Positions 40,384-53,406 of a stretch of 64,000 nucleotides of DNA are shown one piece after another. Numbering within the stretch: the first letter of the stretch is position 1; the number at the start of each line of letters is the position of its first letter. Origin of the DNA: Eriocheir sinensis (Eukaryota > Arthropoda > Malacostraca > Decapoda > Varunidae); assembly GCF_024679095.1 (NCBI RefSeq), contig NC_066518.1, positions 11,785,243-11,849,242 of the forward strand, read 5' to 3'. Below the pieces are notes generated by a model. That model had not been told where the DNA came from. It saw only the letters and a list, made by a program, of their open reading frames with translations, and made no database searches. The position numbers and the translations under genes were made by a program.

Positions 40384-40620
40384 GGGCGCCGCAAAATCAA
40401 AAGAGTAAGCCGTCCATTACTTGAGTTGTCACTGATTTTATGAATGAGTCTGCACTTTAAATTATGTTTAGGAAACCTGTTCCAATCACGCATGATGCGC
40501 GGGAAGTATGTGTGCTGGTATGCTTCAGTTTTGGTATGGTGTGTTTGGTATTTCTGGCTGTTGGTTGCGAATACCTGCACTGATTGTTTGTGCAGTGTAA
40601 GTATATATTATGAGCATCAA
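40384..40620 (-). pseudogene. non-LTR retrotransposon C-terminal fragment
   Basis: On the minus strand the sequence reads SQKYQTHHTKTEAYQHTYFP followed by RIMRDWNRFP. This matches the shape of the C-terminal signature found after the thumb of many non-LTR reverse transcriptases (arginine- and aromatic-rich, ending in WN-LP). It directly abuts the foldback element at 40381. Confidence 0.75.
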
Positions 40621-40954
40621 TGTTTATATGTTTGTGACTTTGTACGTAACCTAAGTTTAGTATGCGTGTTTGTCTGTTTACGGTATGTAAAGGAGATCCT
40701 ATTTATTTGTATCATCCCCGGGGGACATACGGGGGCTTCTTCTGCCTGATTTCCGGGCACCACACATGTTGTTTCATACGCATCTTGATGACAAGCGTTG
40801 GAGAGACTGTGTATTGAACCTAGCCGCCAGGATGTTAATAATCAATGTTAATATATCATTGTTTCAGGGTGTATAGGTGTCCCACACCGTGGAACAGTAT
40901 TCCAGTGTAATGACCCCGAGACGCGGATAGATTCCAAGAAGGCATTGAGCCTAA

Positions 40955-41110
40955 TTTCTCCGTGATGCATTGTTTAGCATGCTGTGCTTGGTTACGAATC
41001 AGCGGGCCCGGGTTCGAATCGCGGCCCGGGGAGTCGGCGAGCAGTTCATCCTAAATTTCAGGCTGGTCGATGAATGGCAGAGTTCGGTTGTCGAAAAGTG
41101 GACACCAATG
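40955..41110 (+). mobile_element. tRNA-derived SINE, family S (copy 1)
   Basis: A tRNA-like head contains an RNA polymerase III B box, GGTTCGAATCGC, at about 41010, and is followed by GCAGTTCATC and GGCTGGTCGATGAAT. The same head and body order is seen at 49113 and 63486. It is not a tRNA gene because no acceptor stem closes around it. Confidence 0.72.
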
Positions 41111-41559
41111 TATTTGTGGGGTGGACCTGAATCCAGCTGTGCGGTATGGAGTGTGTACTTATGATGGGTGTGACTGAGTTATCTGGTAAACCGGAGTAAT
41201 TTACATTTATCAGGGCGGAAATGCATTTGGCAGATGCATTATCACTGCCAGCGGGCGTCCAGGTGATATAATCGCAACGGTGAAATGTATTAAATTATTT
41301 ATTTATCAGAGCACTTGTTGGAAGAAGTCAGGCTAGCTTAATCCGAGTTACCTTCATAGGTTAAACTTCCATAAATTCAAGATAAGTATATATGCTTTAG
41401 GCTTACGATAGCTTAACACATGATAGTGCGTAGCGTCACGTTTTGAAAGATTTAGTAACCCTTATTGTATATTATGATTATTTGATTGGTACCGTGTGGT
41501 TACAGGACGTTAGCGGCTGGAAATAACACATCAGGACCAATAATCACAACTCGTTACTG

Positions 41560-42135
41560 GGGATGGGGGAACCGAGCACTTCCTGCAAACCGAGTAATTC
41601 GGTACTGATTACTCTTCGGAACCGAATAAACCGAGTACCGAATGATTATTTTGCTCACTCGACTGGTAAGCGGGCAGCAGATCGTACAGGGTGGCAGTCT
41701 TATCACCAGGAGGCCAGAGGGTGGGGGGTCAAAGTGTTGCAAGATATGAGAAGTGTTCATATTCGTCTGAGGACAGATGACTTAAAATAATGTCTTTAAC
41801 ATCCCATGTTAAAATCATACAATATTAAATTTTCTTATTTTCAAAGAGCTACGTACAGTACTTCATTCATGCTCGAGATAAAGAGAAGGATCAAGGTCTA
41901 CAGATTTTAAGACATCTGTCGGTACATGAGGCAGCTAACTAATACACAAACAATTATTTCACGCCACCAGTGTTGCGCACAATTTATGGTTTTTAACTGT
42001 GATGATTAGTTTCATTCCCCACACTGGTGATCTATATGAATAATGTGACCTAACATATAACCGAGTAAACCGAGCAATACTCACTCATATCGAAGAACCG
42101 AGTAAACTGAGCAGTACTCATAACCATGCCCAGAA
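41560..42135. mobile_element. DNA-transposon-like element with ACCGAGTA subterminal repeats
   Basis: The left end CTGGGGATGGGGGAACCGAG and the right end (reverse complement CTGGGCATGG...) are inverted relatives. Just inside both ends lie copies of ACCGAGTAAACCGAG. Short terminal repeats of this type with subterminal arrays are typical of hAT elements. I could not find an exact 8-bp target duplication, so the boundaries and class are uncertain. Confidence 0.45.
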
Positions 42136-42189
42136 GTTGTTATTGTGCTTGTGATTGCAAAATAAAAATAAAAATTTCTTGATGGCGGC

Positions 42190-42976
42190 AGTGTTTGCCA
42201 ATATTTCTGAGCCGACAGTCGTCACGAACGTCCTTCATTAGGCGAAGACTGTCGTCACGAGTCCCTCATCATTCTTAAGTAGTCGGCACAGACGACTGTG
42301 CCGACAGGTAACAGTAAAAATTTGAAATATGGCCCCGACAGTCGTCATGACTGTCTCAAGACAAGCCAAGACTGTTGACGACAGTCTTGACGACTGCCCC
42401 CGACCTCCCTCAGACCTCAACCGGAAGTGACGGTTGGTCCAGACTCTTGCCGACTCTTGTCGTGAAAGTTTAGCATGGAATACTTTTTTGCGCTAACCCT
42501 CACGACTCCAGACTCCCGTCACGACGTCGGCGCAGCATTCGGCAACAGTCTCAAGACCTCTTTCAAGACATTTCTGACCCTTTCACATCAACACCCAAGA
42601 CCTCGTGTACCCTAGAGTCGTGGGTTGTCATGGCCCAGAGTCGGCACAGATCACACTGTGCCGACCCTGGGCCACGATTACCCACGACTCTAGGGTACAC
42701 GAGGTCTTGGGTGTTGATGTGAAAGGGTCGGGCATGTTTAGAAAGAGGTCTTGAGACTGTTGCCGAATGCTGCACTGACGTCGTGACGGGAGTCTGGAGT
42801 CGTGAGGGTTAGCACGACATGCTGGCAATTAGTTGGCCGAATGTCCCAGACAGTCGGCAAGACACCAAGACCCCAATAAAACCTTCCCCCCCTTCTTGGA
42901 GCGTGGGAACCAACTTGTCAAATGGAAAAGTCGCTGGGTTGTCGTGGCCCAGAGTCGGCAGAGTGTGAACGGGGCT
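42190..42976. mobile_element. nested MITE complex with a 322-bp palindrome
   Basis: Repeated GTCGGCACAG, CACTGTGCCGAC, GTCGTCACGA and GGGTTGTCRTGGCCCAGAG blocks show several copies of the Harbinger-like family seen at 35187. At 42492-42649 and 42656-42813 two 158-base arms are almost perfect inverted copies around a 6-base centre. The right margin ends GTGTGAACGGGGCT followed by TTA, like the right end of the 35-kb MITE. Confidence 0.8.
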
Positions 42977-43375
42977 TTAAATCGATTAGTACTCGATCAC
43001 TACTCACACATCCAGGAACCGAGTAAACCGATTAGTACTCACTCAAATCCAAGAACCGAGTAAACCGATTAGTACTCACATACTATCCAAGAACCGAGTA
43101 AACCGAGTACTCGCACATATCCAAGAACCGAGTAAACCGATTAGTACTCACACATATCCAAGAACCGAGTAAACCGATTAGTACTCAGTCTTATCCAAGA
43201 ACCGAGTAAACCGGTTAGTACTCATTCATATCCGAGAACCGAGTAAACCGATAGTACTCACTCTTATCCAAGAACCGAGTAAACCGATTAGTACTCACAC
43301 ATATACAAGAACCGAATAAACCGATCAGTACTCACTCAAATCCAAGAACTGAGTAAACTGATTAGTACTCAGACT
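42977..43375. repeat. ~37-bp minisatellite, unit based on CCAAGAACCGAGTAAACCGA
   Basis: About ten units of roughly 36-38 bases each contain AAGAACCGAGTAAACCG followed by ATTAGTACTCAC and a more variable piece. Isolated related units lie at 41575-41650 and 42060-42125, inside the neighbouring element. This is a eukaryotic minisatellite and not a CRISPR array. Confidence 0.95.
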
Positions 43376-43469
43376 GAAACTTACACCCCCATAAATAACA
43401 TAAGTAAGTAAGTAAGTGTCAAGTAATCTTCACACCTCGGGACAGGAATCGGACGAGGGCTGTTTACAA

Positions 43470-43925
43470 GCATCCAAAATGGCGCCGTTAAGTTAGATAC
43501 ATTACACGTATGTTTTGGAAGTTCTCCTCTAAGTAAACGTACATCACAGAGCACCAAAAGCAGGTAAATCATTAGAGGAACACAATCGTAATGTTCTTCA
43601 GCGTGTGTGATAGCCCTGATGAAGTGAATGTAGCCGCGAAGTCAGCACAGGTCTCTCCGTTGGTCAAGCCGGAAATACCGCTGTTGTTGTCCCTTCCGAG
43701 GTAGGCCGAGGGGGTCGTGGCCGCCCAGCCGTTATTTTCTGTCACATCCCGAGCCAGGGCAGGGTGTGGCCGTGCCGATGTGGTGTGCCCCCTCCCCAGC
43801 AGGCAGGCAGGTTACTGAGTCACTGGTGAGGTGCCGGGGCGTGCCGGGGAGGAGCTAGGGCCGGGAGTGCCGCCGTGACGCCCTCCACACCCTCGCCCCG
43901 GCCTGGCCGCTGGGTGCACACAAAG
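43470..43925 (+). promoter_or_regulatory. GC-rich, CpG-containing stretch, possible promoter and leader exon of the zinc-finger gene
   Basis: The only sizeable GC-rich unique block in this half of the window. It starts with CCAAAATGGCGCCG (43473), which resembles the ATGGCG element common near transcription starts, and ends with CACACAAAG followed by GTAATG, a plausible donor at 43926. The next coding exon on this strand opens at 48793. The link between the two is inference and no transcript evidence is available. Confidence 0.3.
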
Positions 43926-44007
43926 GTAATGTCATGCAACACATGCAGCGCGGCGCCGGTAATACAGCGGTGCTATTGCCTTACAGTTCAACGGGGTAAT
44001 ATTGACG

Positions 44008-44970
44008 AGAGGGTGGCCACCTCTTGCCAAGTTAACTCTTACAATATGGATTCTTGTTTGGTCCCTGAATGCAGTGCAGTGACTTCCGGCAATTAAAAGG
44101 GGGGGTCGAGGGGGCAAAGTCCTCTCCAATAGGGGAATTGTTGGGGACGAAGCTCCCCTATTAGGTAGGTTACAGTAGGCTGTTAGGTTAGGTTAGTTTT
44201 AATTTTAATGGCAGTTGCAGAAATATGCAGCATGGGACAGGACAGGGCGGTAGCAGGGGTGGGTTCACTACGCAGGCCGGTGGTAACGGATGGGAGCAGG
44301 GCGGCAGTGGGTGCGCCTCAGGCATTGAAAAGTCAATCATTTACTGATTTTTGGGAAAAGAATACTATCCATAATAAGAAGCATTAAATTTTGTCAAGAA
44401 ATAAGCAGTCAGTGTCTCGAAAATAGCAGCCTACCCTCTCGCCAATAAACCCTGCTCACCATTAGGAGTTACTTAATTGTGGCTGTGGTGGTGCTAGTCC
44501 CCAGGGGTGAGGATAGTACTTCAGAATTACACCCAACTCACACCTGGCTGACTTTTTATGGTAATTTTAAAAAGATAGATATTTCTGGCCAATGTTGAAA
44601 ATGGGGTAGCCACCTCTTGCAAAGTAAATACTTATATTATGGACTTTTTTTTTTGGTTCCTGAATGCTGGGCAGTAACAAATAACTTCTGGAAAATAGAA
44701 GGGGGCAGTGAGGGGGGCTAGGTATGTTAGTTTAAATTTATTTAGTATGTGGTGTGGACAAGTGGAAATTTGCAGCATGGGGATGGGTCCACTTCGCTGG
44801 TCAGTGATCTTGGATGGGAGCGGGGCAACGGCGGGTGCATCTAAGGCATTGAAAAGTCAATCATTTAGTGATTTCTGGAAAATAAAACTCTCCATAGTAA
44901 AAAGCATCATAATTTGCCCTGAAATAAACAGTCGGTGTCTCAAAATTAGTAGGCTACTCTTTCCTCAACA
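44008..44970. repeat. two diverged direct copies of a ~400-bp segment, offset ~594 bp
   Basis: Copy one (44008-44455) and copy two (44602-44970) share in order CCACCTCTTGC, TGAATGC, GCAGCATGG, GGATGGGAGC, GGCATTGAAAAGTCAATCAT, CAGTCRGTGTCTC and a TAG-CTAC end. They differ by many substitutions and indels, so the duplication or paired insertion is old. Confidence 0.88.
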
Positions 44971-45046
44971 ATCCAATTTTTTAGACATTCCATTTATGCG
45001 CCCTGATATATCTCGATTTGTAGGTATTTAACCAACTAGTACTCAT

Positions 45047-45048
45047 TG

Positions 45049-45124
<76 letters not shown>
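45047..45124. repeat. (AT)n microsatellite
   Basis: About 39 uninterrupted AT units. It touches the left arm of the inverted repeat that follows. Confidence 0.98.
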
Positions 45125-45126
<2 letters not shown>

Positions 45127-45670
45127 TCTACTAACCTTCAAAACTCCCAAAAAAACACAGGAAAGAGTGTAGACATAAAAACAAGTGTAAGTAGGAATGG
45201 TCATAAAATGGGTGTGGGAATCTGCATGGCCACAAGTGGCGTAGTAGCCCAGTGTGATGAAATGTGGAGACATAGTAAGGTCAAAGGGGGCTAAGTCCCC
45301 TCATTAAGAGGTATATGTATATTTACCTGTCTTATGTTGACCTTAAGGGGGTTGAAGGAAGTGAAGCCCCCCATAAAAATTAGCCTGTTGAATTTACCTG
45401 TGGTGAACTGTGGGCTTTGGCTGCTGCAGGATGCTATGGGCTGCTCTGCCTGCCCTCCCTCCCCCCTTGTAGGTAGAAATGTGAACACTCCTTTTGGATT
45501 TTAGCCATGATGAGCCGCGGGTTTTGGCAGCCGCGTGACGCTATGGGCGACTCCGCCTCCCAGAGCTATGCAGGTTAGCACCCACATTTCATGGTTTTTT
45601 TTAAACTTGTTTTGATTTCTACACTCTTTCCCATGGATTTCTGGGAGGTTTAAAATTAGTAGAAAATGTA
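45125..45670. repeat. inverted-repeat element, family C
   Basis: The left arm (45125-45230) contains AGGAAAGAGTGTAGA. The right arm (45570-45670) contains its complement TCTACACTCTTTCC with matching flanks (AAACTTGTTTT and ATTAGTAGA). A third diverged copy of the right arm is at 62645-62790. There is no coding sequence between the arms. Confidence 0.72.
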
Positions 45671-46964
45671 TGACAACAGAAGAGCAGTTGGTTAAGTAGA
45701 AAACTAGATATCAGAGATTTATTGGTACAAATATTTACCGAATTGTCATGGTTATATCTCTCAGTGTGTAGAATACTGTACATTCTATAAATACTCAGTG
45801 GTAAAATGTTGACAAAAATTAATTACTTAATATCTTTTCAAGTGGCACCTTTGGGTAATTAAAGACATATAGGCTAATCATGTTTTCCTGACTCCTGAGC
45901 CGACATATTTTACTCTTGGCTACAGCATCTTTACTGGTGTTGATTGGTGTCCCCTCAGCTAATTCAGAGGTCAAGCAGTGGCTTTCAAGTTAAAACTAGT
46001 TCAATTTCAGTTAATTTTCTTTGCCCTTTGCCTTGAAAGCTTCTTCCCTTTTAGTAATTTTTGCTAGTTTTCTTATATTCCTTATTATCTCACAAATTTA
46101 AACCCTATAATATATCATTTGTATTCTCTTGTATTTATAACTTTGGCAATTTTAGTTAATGTAATTCATCAAGTATTGTATTTGATGGCTTATAAGATGC
46201 ACATTTTATTCCCAAAAAAATCTAGGGAAATCACCCTGTGTCGTATAAGGTCAAGGGTCAGCTTTGGGTTACTGGTAGTGGAGTTTTAGTGCTGCAGTGG
46301 CCCTTAAATTAGACTGCAAACATCTCCGTAAATGTTAAGGTGGCAATTGCTTCTACACTGACAAAGGCAATTTTTTCCAAAGGTAACAGTGTATAACAGT
46401 AGTACTTACCGGTACTTCATATAAAATAACATCAGTCAAGAAGAAAATTAAATGACAACATTTAACCATGCATGTACACCTAAACAAACCAGCAGACAGT
46501 TGTACATCGAACATGACGACACACTCAAGGCCCACTGCGTTTCCTTAATACCAAGCCTGGGTTCAATGATGTAGGACAAACCTTCTTCATAAAACTGTTT
46601 AAGTTTGTTTAATTAGTAGACACAAACAATATATGGATGATATTGACGAGATATTGAGAAGATAGGTTATTATTCATTATCAAGGTGTAGAATGCTAAAA
46701 AAAATAATATGTACAAACTTTGTACCCATTACCCCTCTGACAATGTTGCTGTCTACACTATATTTGTTTACGTCTCAAAGCAGGACTCGAGTCTCTGAGA
46801 AGGACCAGTTCTGGTAGGTCCCAGTAAATATTAAAGCTTTTAAATGTAAAATATTGGGATTTAATAAGGATCTGAATATATATGAAACATTAAAAATGAC
46901 CTGATAGTGGGGAGGGCTACAAATATCAGGCGAAAACCCTTCACCTGAGATTCGTAGTTTAAAC

Positions 46965-46967
<3 letters not shown>
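45671..46967. other. no recognisable gene
   Basis: AT-rich unique sequence. No ORF with a known motif and no element boundary seen. Confidence 0.45.
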
Positions 46968-48792
<1,825 letters not shown>

Positions 48793-48800
48793 GCAGAGGT

Positions 48801-49054
48801 ATGGATCATTTTTTGAGTGGCCTTGATCATGGAAGTAACCCATGGTATGGCTCCCGACCCACTGTAGCCTCCCATGAATTTGCTATTGGCAATAGTAAGT
48901 CCCATTAGTTTTTTGTTTTTTTAAGGACACAATGAAGAGGTTAGGATATGGGTCATGTAGCAGACAAGTATTTTTTCTTTTAAGAAATAAGATATTGATA
49001 CCAAGTGTCAAGACACCTCTCCATCCGAAATTGACCTCTCTTTTGGTCACCCTG

Positions 49055-49094
<40 letters not shown>

Positions 49095-51933
49095 AATAAA
49101 AAAATAAATAAAAGCTACGAATCCTGGCCCCAGGCAGTCAGTCAGCATGCAGCCCACCCAACTGCTCATCCTCCCATTTGGGCTGGTTGATAAACGTGTA
49201 CCTGAGGAACCCTGGGGAAATTGAGGTAACCCAGATTTCACAATGGCCCTGTGTTTCAGTGTAATGGGCACCACAGGCTTAATGGCCAATGTGACAGGGA
49301 TGACCACAGAGGGCACACACAGCCATAGTGTATACACCCAACTTTACTTTTAAATGAACTCATTGCAGTTTGACAACGTGTATGTTGAATAATTTTCCCA
49401 TGTCTTGAAACCCACCTTGCTTTGTGTGAATAGGACATTTAGATAAAAGAAAAACATTTTTATATGTCAATAGATATTGTATTTAGCTGTACTCCATATC
49501 AGTTTATGATAAGGAGCTGAAATGTGAAGTATTTGATTGCTCTAAATATAACTATTGTTTTCCATTTTCAGGCTCTTTTCAGTTGATTCCAATTCCTGGA
49601 AATACAAACAACCATAGTGTTTACCAGACTGTCGCAAGTCAAGTAAACTCGCAATCAGCCTTCCGAGCCCCAACAGAGTCTCCTAAAGTAAAATCTGAGA
49701 AGGATGATGAAGACAGAAGTGGTACACCCTCCCCTTCAGTAGCACTCACACCATTATCCACCAATATGGCCCAAAACAGTAACAAGGCCAAATCATGTAA
49801 GTAACAGTCAGTAGTAGTGATTGTTTACGATAAACAGATTTTATCATGTATCAAGATGAGCCTTACATACTACTAAAAGAGGAGATTGATTGGGACAGAG
49901 ACAGCATGTATGTAATTGCTCCAGTCTGGATCTTACCCACTGATAGAAGATGAAATAAGGCAAAAATTTATACATTCTGGTGTTTGGGCCATCTGCAGAG
50001 AAGACATTGAAGGGTTTGTAAAGAAGAAGCACGAATATTCAATAAAAGGATATGGAGGCTGAGAGACCACCAGATTAAGAGACAGAAGGGTTGAGCAAGT
50101 CATTAGAGAAGGATGTGGGAAGGGAGGTGTTTTTGCAAAAGAAATTATTTAAACAAGAACTATAGTCGGTCCAAATTAGCTTGGCCAATTCTGGCTCCCT
50201 TTCACTTGGCATTGATGAGATTATAGACTGTATCAAAGACACGTACCATATATATATGATTGAGATAATCTGGCTTCTTTCATGATTAAAAATATTGAAA
50301 CTTAATTGAATAATAACACTCTACTACTTAATCAATCACATCTCCCAAGGAAGTAAAAAGTCAATATCAAAAGTTTTACAAGTTTTCAAGGGAGAAGGGC
50401 CAGCACTGCACTGAAATAAGCGATGATAGTAGGCTATCTATAAAGTAATGCACACTTTCTTCATTTTTCATTCATATTCATTCTCTTATATATAATCCAA
50501 ATAAAATATATTCTATAATAACTGAATGCTGTGGCTTGGAGAGATGGGTAGGCTACGTATGTACGCTCAGCGCAACAGCCACAGATACGAAACTTATTCC
50601 TCAATACAATGATTCCTACTTGTATAAAGCTACTGTAGAATATATTTTTTATGTGATTATATTTGGTATGCATATGTGAATGAGCTATGTAGGAAATAAT
50701 GACAGAAAGTGTGCATTACTTTATAGATAGCCTTCTATCATCGCCTTCAGTGCTCGTTTTGCAGGGCCCGTTCTCCCTTGAAAACTTGCAGTATTATGAT
50801 TGTACTTTGTTTCTTAGGTGATGTCATTGATTGTTTAAGTAGACTGTCGTTATTCAATTAAGTTTCGAATATTTTTTAATCATGAAAGAAGCTAGATTAT
50901 CTCAATCATATATATTTGGTATGTGTCTTTGATACAATCTATGATATCATCAACAGCCAATCAGATGAAAGGGGGGCGGAGCTTAGCCAGAATTGGGGAG
51001 GGGCCTCTCGGTGCAAATTGGCCAAGCTAATTTGGACCGACTATAGGCATCTTTTTCCATGCTAAACACCTCAGATTAACTTTGAAAGAGAAAGAGCATC
51101 AAAGTTAGTTTGTTTTTTTGTTTTCCCACTACAGTTTATTTTAACTTGTTGCAGGTGGAACTGGACGTTGGGATACAAAGAAAGTCTGCAATATTTGTGG
51201 AAAAGTACTTTCTCGTGGCGACAAACTGAAGAATCACATCCGAACCCATACAAACAATTTCCCCTTCCACTGTGGCACGTGTGGTCAGGGGTTCCTCCGG
51301 TCTGAGGGGCTTCGCGTGCACACACGAATCCATACAGGAGAGCGCCCATATGTGTGCATTGTGTGCAGTAAGGGCTATACTAGAAAAGACAAACTCACCA
51401 GGCATGCAGTTGTCCATACTGGAGAAAGACCTTTTGTGTGTCAACATTGTGGGAAGTCCTTCACACGGAAAGACAAGTTGCAGCGGCATGAGATGATTCA
51501 CAAAGTAGACAAACCCTTTACCTGTGTGCCATGCAACCTGGAGTTTGTGCGTCAGGAAACCTTCAACACTCACATGGAAAAGAAACACCCTGAGCGCCTC
51601 CCTTACACTGTAGTTCAGCAGCCTCGCTCTGTCAGCCCATCATATCAGCCTCAGGGAGTCAATCTTTCAAATTTGTCGGAGAGTAAAAACAGCAGTAGCA
51701 GCACTAATACCAAGGCGTCTGCCAGCAGTCATAAGTTGTTAAGCACATTACCCACAACAAGCTCTACACCAGCACTCCTGAGTGGAGCATCACAAAGTGG
51801 CAGTGGTAGCTCTTCACCCGCTGGACATTCTCTCCTCAGTGGCACATCCCTCCTCAGTGGCACTTCCATTTTCAGTGGCACAGTACTTTCAAGTGGAGTC
51901 CAAAATGCTGGCATTGGTGGAGCTCATGTATGA
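48801..51933 (+). CDS. five-finger C2H2 zinc-finger protein
   Basis: Three coding exons (48801-48894, 49572-49796 and 51155-51933) join in phase 1 at GT-AG sites to give 365 residues. The N-terminal 106 residues hold no known domain but include a Ser/Pro-rich acidic patch with PKVKSEKDDED, whose VKSE fits a SUMOylation site. Five fingers follow at about 118-138, 146-166, 174-194, 202-222 and 230-251. Fingers 2-3 and 3-4 are joined by TGERP linkers, as in DNA-binding arrays. Finger 1 has Leu in place of the usual aromatic residue, and finger 5 has a longer His spacing (HMEKKH). The C-terminal 110 residues are Ser/Thr/Gly-rich with an LLSGTS repeat. It is likely a nuclear DNA-binding protein. 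The exon opening at 48793 is open upstream of the ATG, so further coding exons, such as a BTB exon, could lie upstream. I do not recognise a named orthologue. Confidence 0.88.
48960..49058 (-). repeat. dispersed repeat, family A (copy 3, inverted), in intron 1 of the zinc-finger gene
   Basis: GTCAAGACACCTCTCCATCC and GAAATTGACCTCTCTTTTGG are the complements of blocks at 17275-17430 and 22020-22170. A run of more than 30 T follows at 49059-49091. Confidence 0.75.
49113..49350 (+). mobile_element. tRNA-derived SINE, family S (copy 2), in intron 1 of the zinc-finger gene
   Basis: It starts inside the tRNA-like head (ACGAATCCTGG, a B-box remnant) and continues with GGGCTGGTTGATAAACGTGT, CACAATGGCCCTGTG, CACCACAGGCTTAATGGCC and CCAACTTTAC. 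These blocks are in the same order as in the copy at 63486-63785. The head is 5'-truncated. Confidence 0.85.
50160..51046. mobile_element. 887-bp foldback DNA element in intron 2 of the zinc-finger gene
   Basis: The ends CTATAGTCGGTCCAAATTAG and CTAATTTGGACCGACTATAG are exact complements. The arms remain largely complementary for about 300 bases (50160-50475 and 50715-51046), including GATAGTAGGCTATCTATAAA on the left. No transposase is present. It ends 108 bases before the acceptor of the zinc-finger exon. The TATA at the tips is compatible with a TA target site, but the class is not certain. Confidence 0.85.
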
Positions 51934-52070
51934 AGATATATTTAAAAATGCCTAACCTTCCTAAATCAGACATTCATTTGGTAATTATTTAAGTCTAGCT
52001 GCTGGTGTTTGCATTTAGATTTTGATACTAATATTTCCATATTCTTTTAGATTATAAATATTTATGTGTG

Positions 52071-52073
52071 TAA

Positions 52074-52169
<96 letters not shown>

Positions 52170-52170
52170 T
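52071..52170. repeat. (AT)n microsatellite
   Basis: A long AT run with two C interruptions. Confidence 0.98.
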
Positions 52171-52794
52171 ATATCAGAGCTGGGCATTTCCGATCATCAG
52201 TCCAATCCTCCGATCTTCCGATCTCATCAGAACAGGAATTGGCGATTGGAATGCAAAGATTGGATCATTTTTGTAAATGGTAATCAGACTGTGGAGATCG
52301 GAACTTCACAAACTAACTTCTAATCACCAATCTCTTAAAAAAAATGTGGTTAACGTTGTCATGGCAACAACTGACTGCGGACATTTTTAAAACCTCATGA
52401 CTCACTTCTTACAATTATTTTTATACACGTTGCTAAATAGTTACTTCAATAAGCGTCTTTATTTATAATATCAAATGATGATTATTGATCGTTAATTTAT
52501 TTAATCCTGGTAAGGTATCGTGAACGAAATGAGCAGGCGCAAAGTCGCTTTACTTTCTTGGCGGGACGTGTCACACGACACCATGACAGTGTGGTGTGGG
52601 CTGCAGTGGAGGACTTTCCGCTCACTCCAGTAACCGAGTCGCCTGCCTCAATTGCCAGTTTTGCATTTTCTACTGCAGTGTAACCACCCTCTAATGGCGG
52701 CAGCGGCAGTTCCTTTACGGGAAACTAACAAGACCTAAACTAAGAGTGGGGGCTTTGACCCCCTCCTAACGGTGTGTGTGTGTGGGGGGGGGGT

Positions 52795-52945
52795 TATGCT
52801 AAGTCTATTGCACCCATCCACCACTCTGTTGGTAAACCAATTCTTGCCTATGTCTTTGTTGAACCTAAACTTATCCAACTTAAACCCATTGCTACGTGTC
52901 CTAGCCGGCTCACTTATAATCAAAACCTTATTGCTTATGTTCTTC
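52795..52945 (-). mobile_element. CR1 ORF2 C-terminal fragment
   Basis: The minus strand reads ARTRSNGFKLDKFRF and NKDIGKNWFTNRVVDGCNRLS-like sequence, the segment just upstream of the C-terminus found at 29323-29435. Where the two fragments overlap (the NRLS region) they agree. No 3' tail is present here. Confidence 0.8.
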
Positions 52946-53205
52946 TTGTAACTTCCTTATTTATGAACCAATTTTTTTTATTCAAAAAGCTATTTCATCA
53001 GGAATGATAGGAGATGAATGATCACTATCGTTTGTTTTTATACAATAGTAAAAAATATTTCCTAAATATCGATGACAAAATATTAAAAAACTGACAAATA
53101 TTTGTCAAAAATCTAAATAAGTTCATACAATAGTTAGAATAGCAAACATAATTCCTTTTTCATACTCTCATAAACTGAATAAAAAGGGTAGATTTTACCC
53201 GAAAA

Positions 53206-53263
53206 GGCCGAGAGGTCCCATATGGGACTGCGTCACCGCAGGCCGATAGGTCCCTTATGGGAC
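53206..53263. repeat. two palindromic units GTCCCATATGGGAC / GTCCCTTATGGGAC
   Basis: A perfect 14-base palindrome (53215-53228) and a near-perfect one (53250-53263) each follow GGCCGAKAG at the same spacing, giving a 35-base direct repeat. Confidence 0.8.
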
Positions 53264-53406
53264 AGCTACTTTACACGCGTATCAAAACTGCGCTTTCACT
53301 GGTAACGCTGCTAATTTGGCTTGAGGAGTAGGCTACACTGTTTCCCCGGACCATCACCACCTCCCCCACGCACCCTACCTCTGTCCCATAGACCGACCCC
53401 GGTAAA

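Noticed and set aside
40990..41030. Candidate tRNA gene (GGTTCGAATC B box)
   Set aside because: No acceptor stem or cloverleaf closes around it, and the downstream body matches the SINE copies at 49.1 and 63.5 kb.
42977..43375. CRISPR-like array of regularly spaced repeats
   Set aside because: Units are head-to-tail with no unique spacers, the genome is eukaryotic, and related units lie inside an adjacent transposon-like element.
44165..44200. Telomere-like TTAGG repeats
   Set aside because: Only two or three units (GTTAGGTTAGG) occur, inside an unrelated repeat, which is too few for an interstitial telomere.
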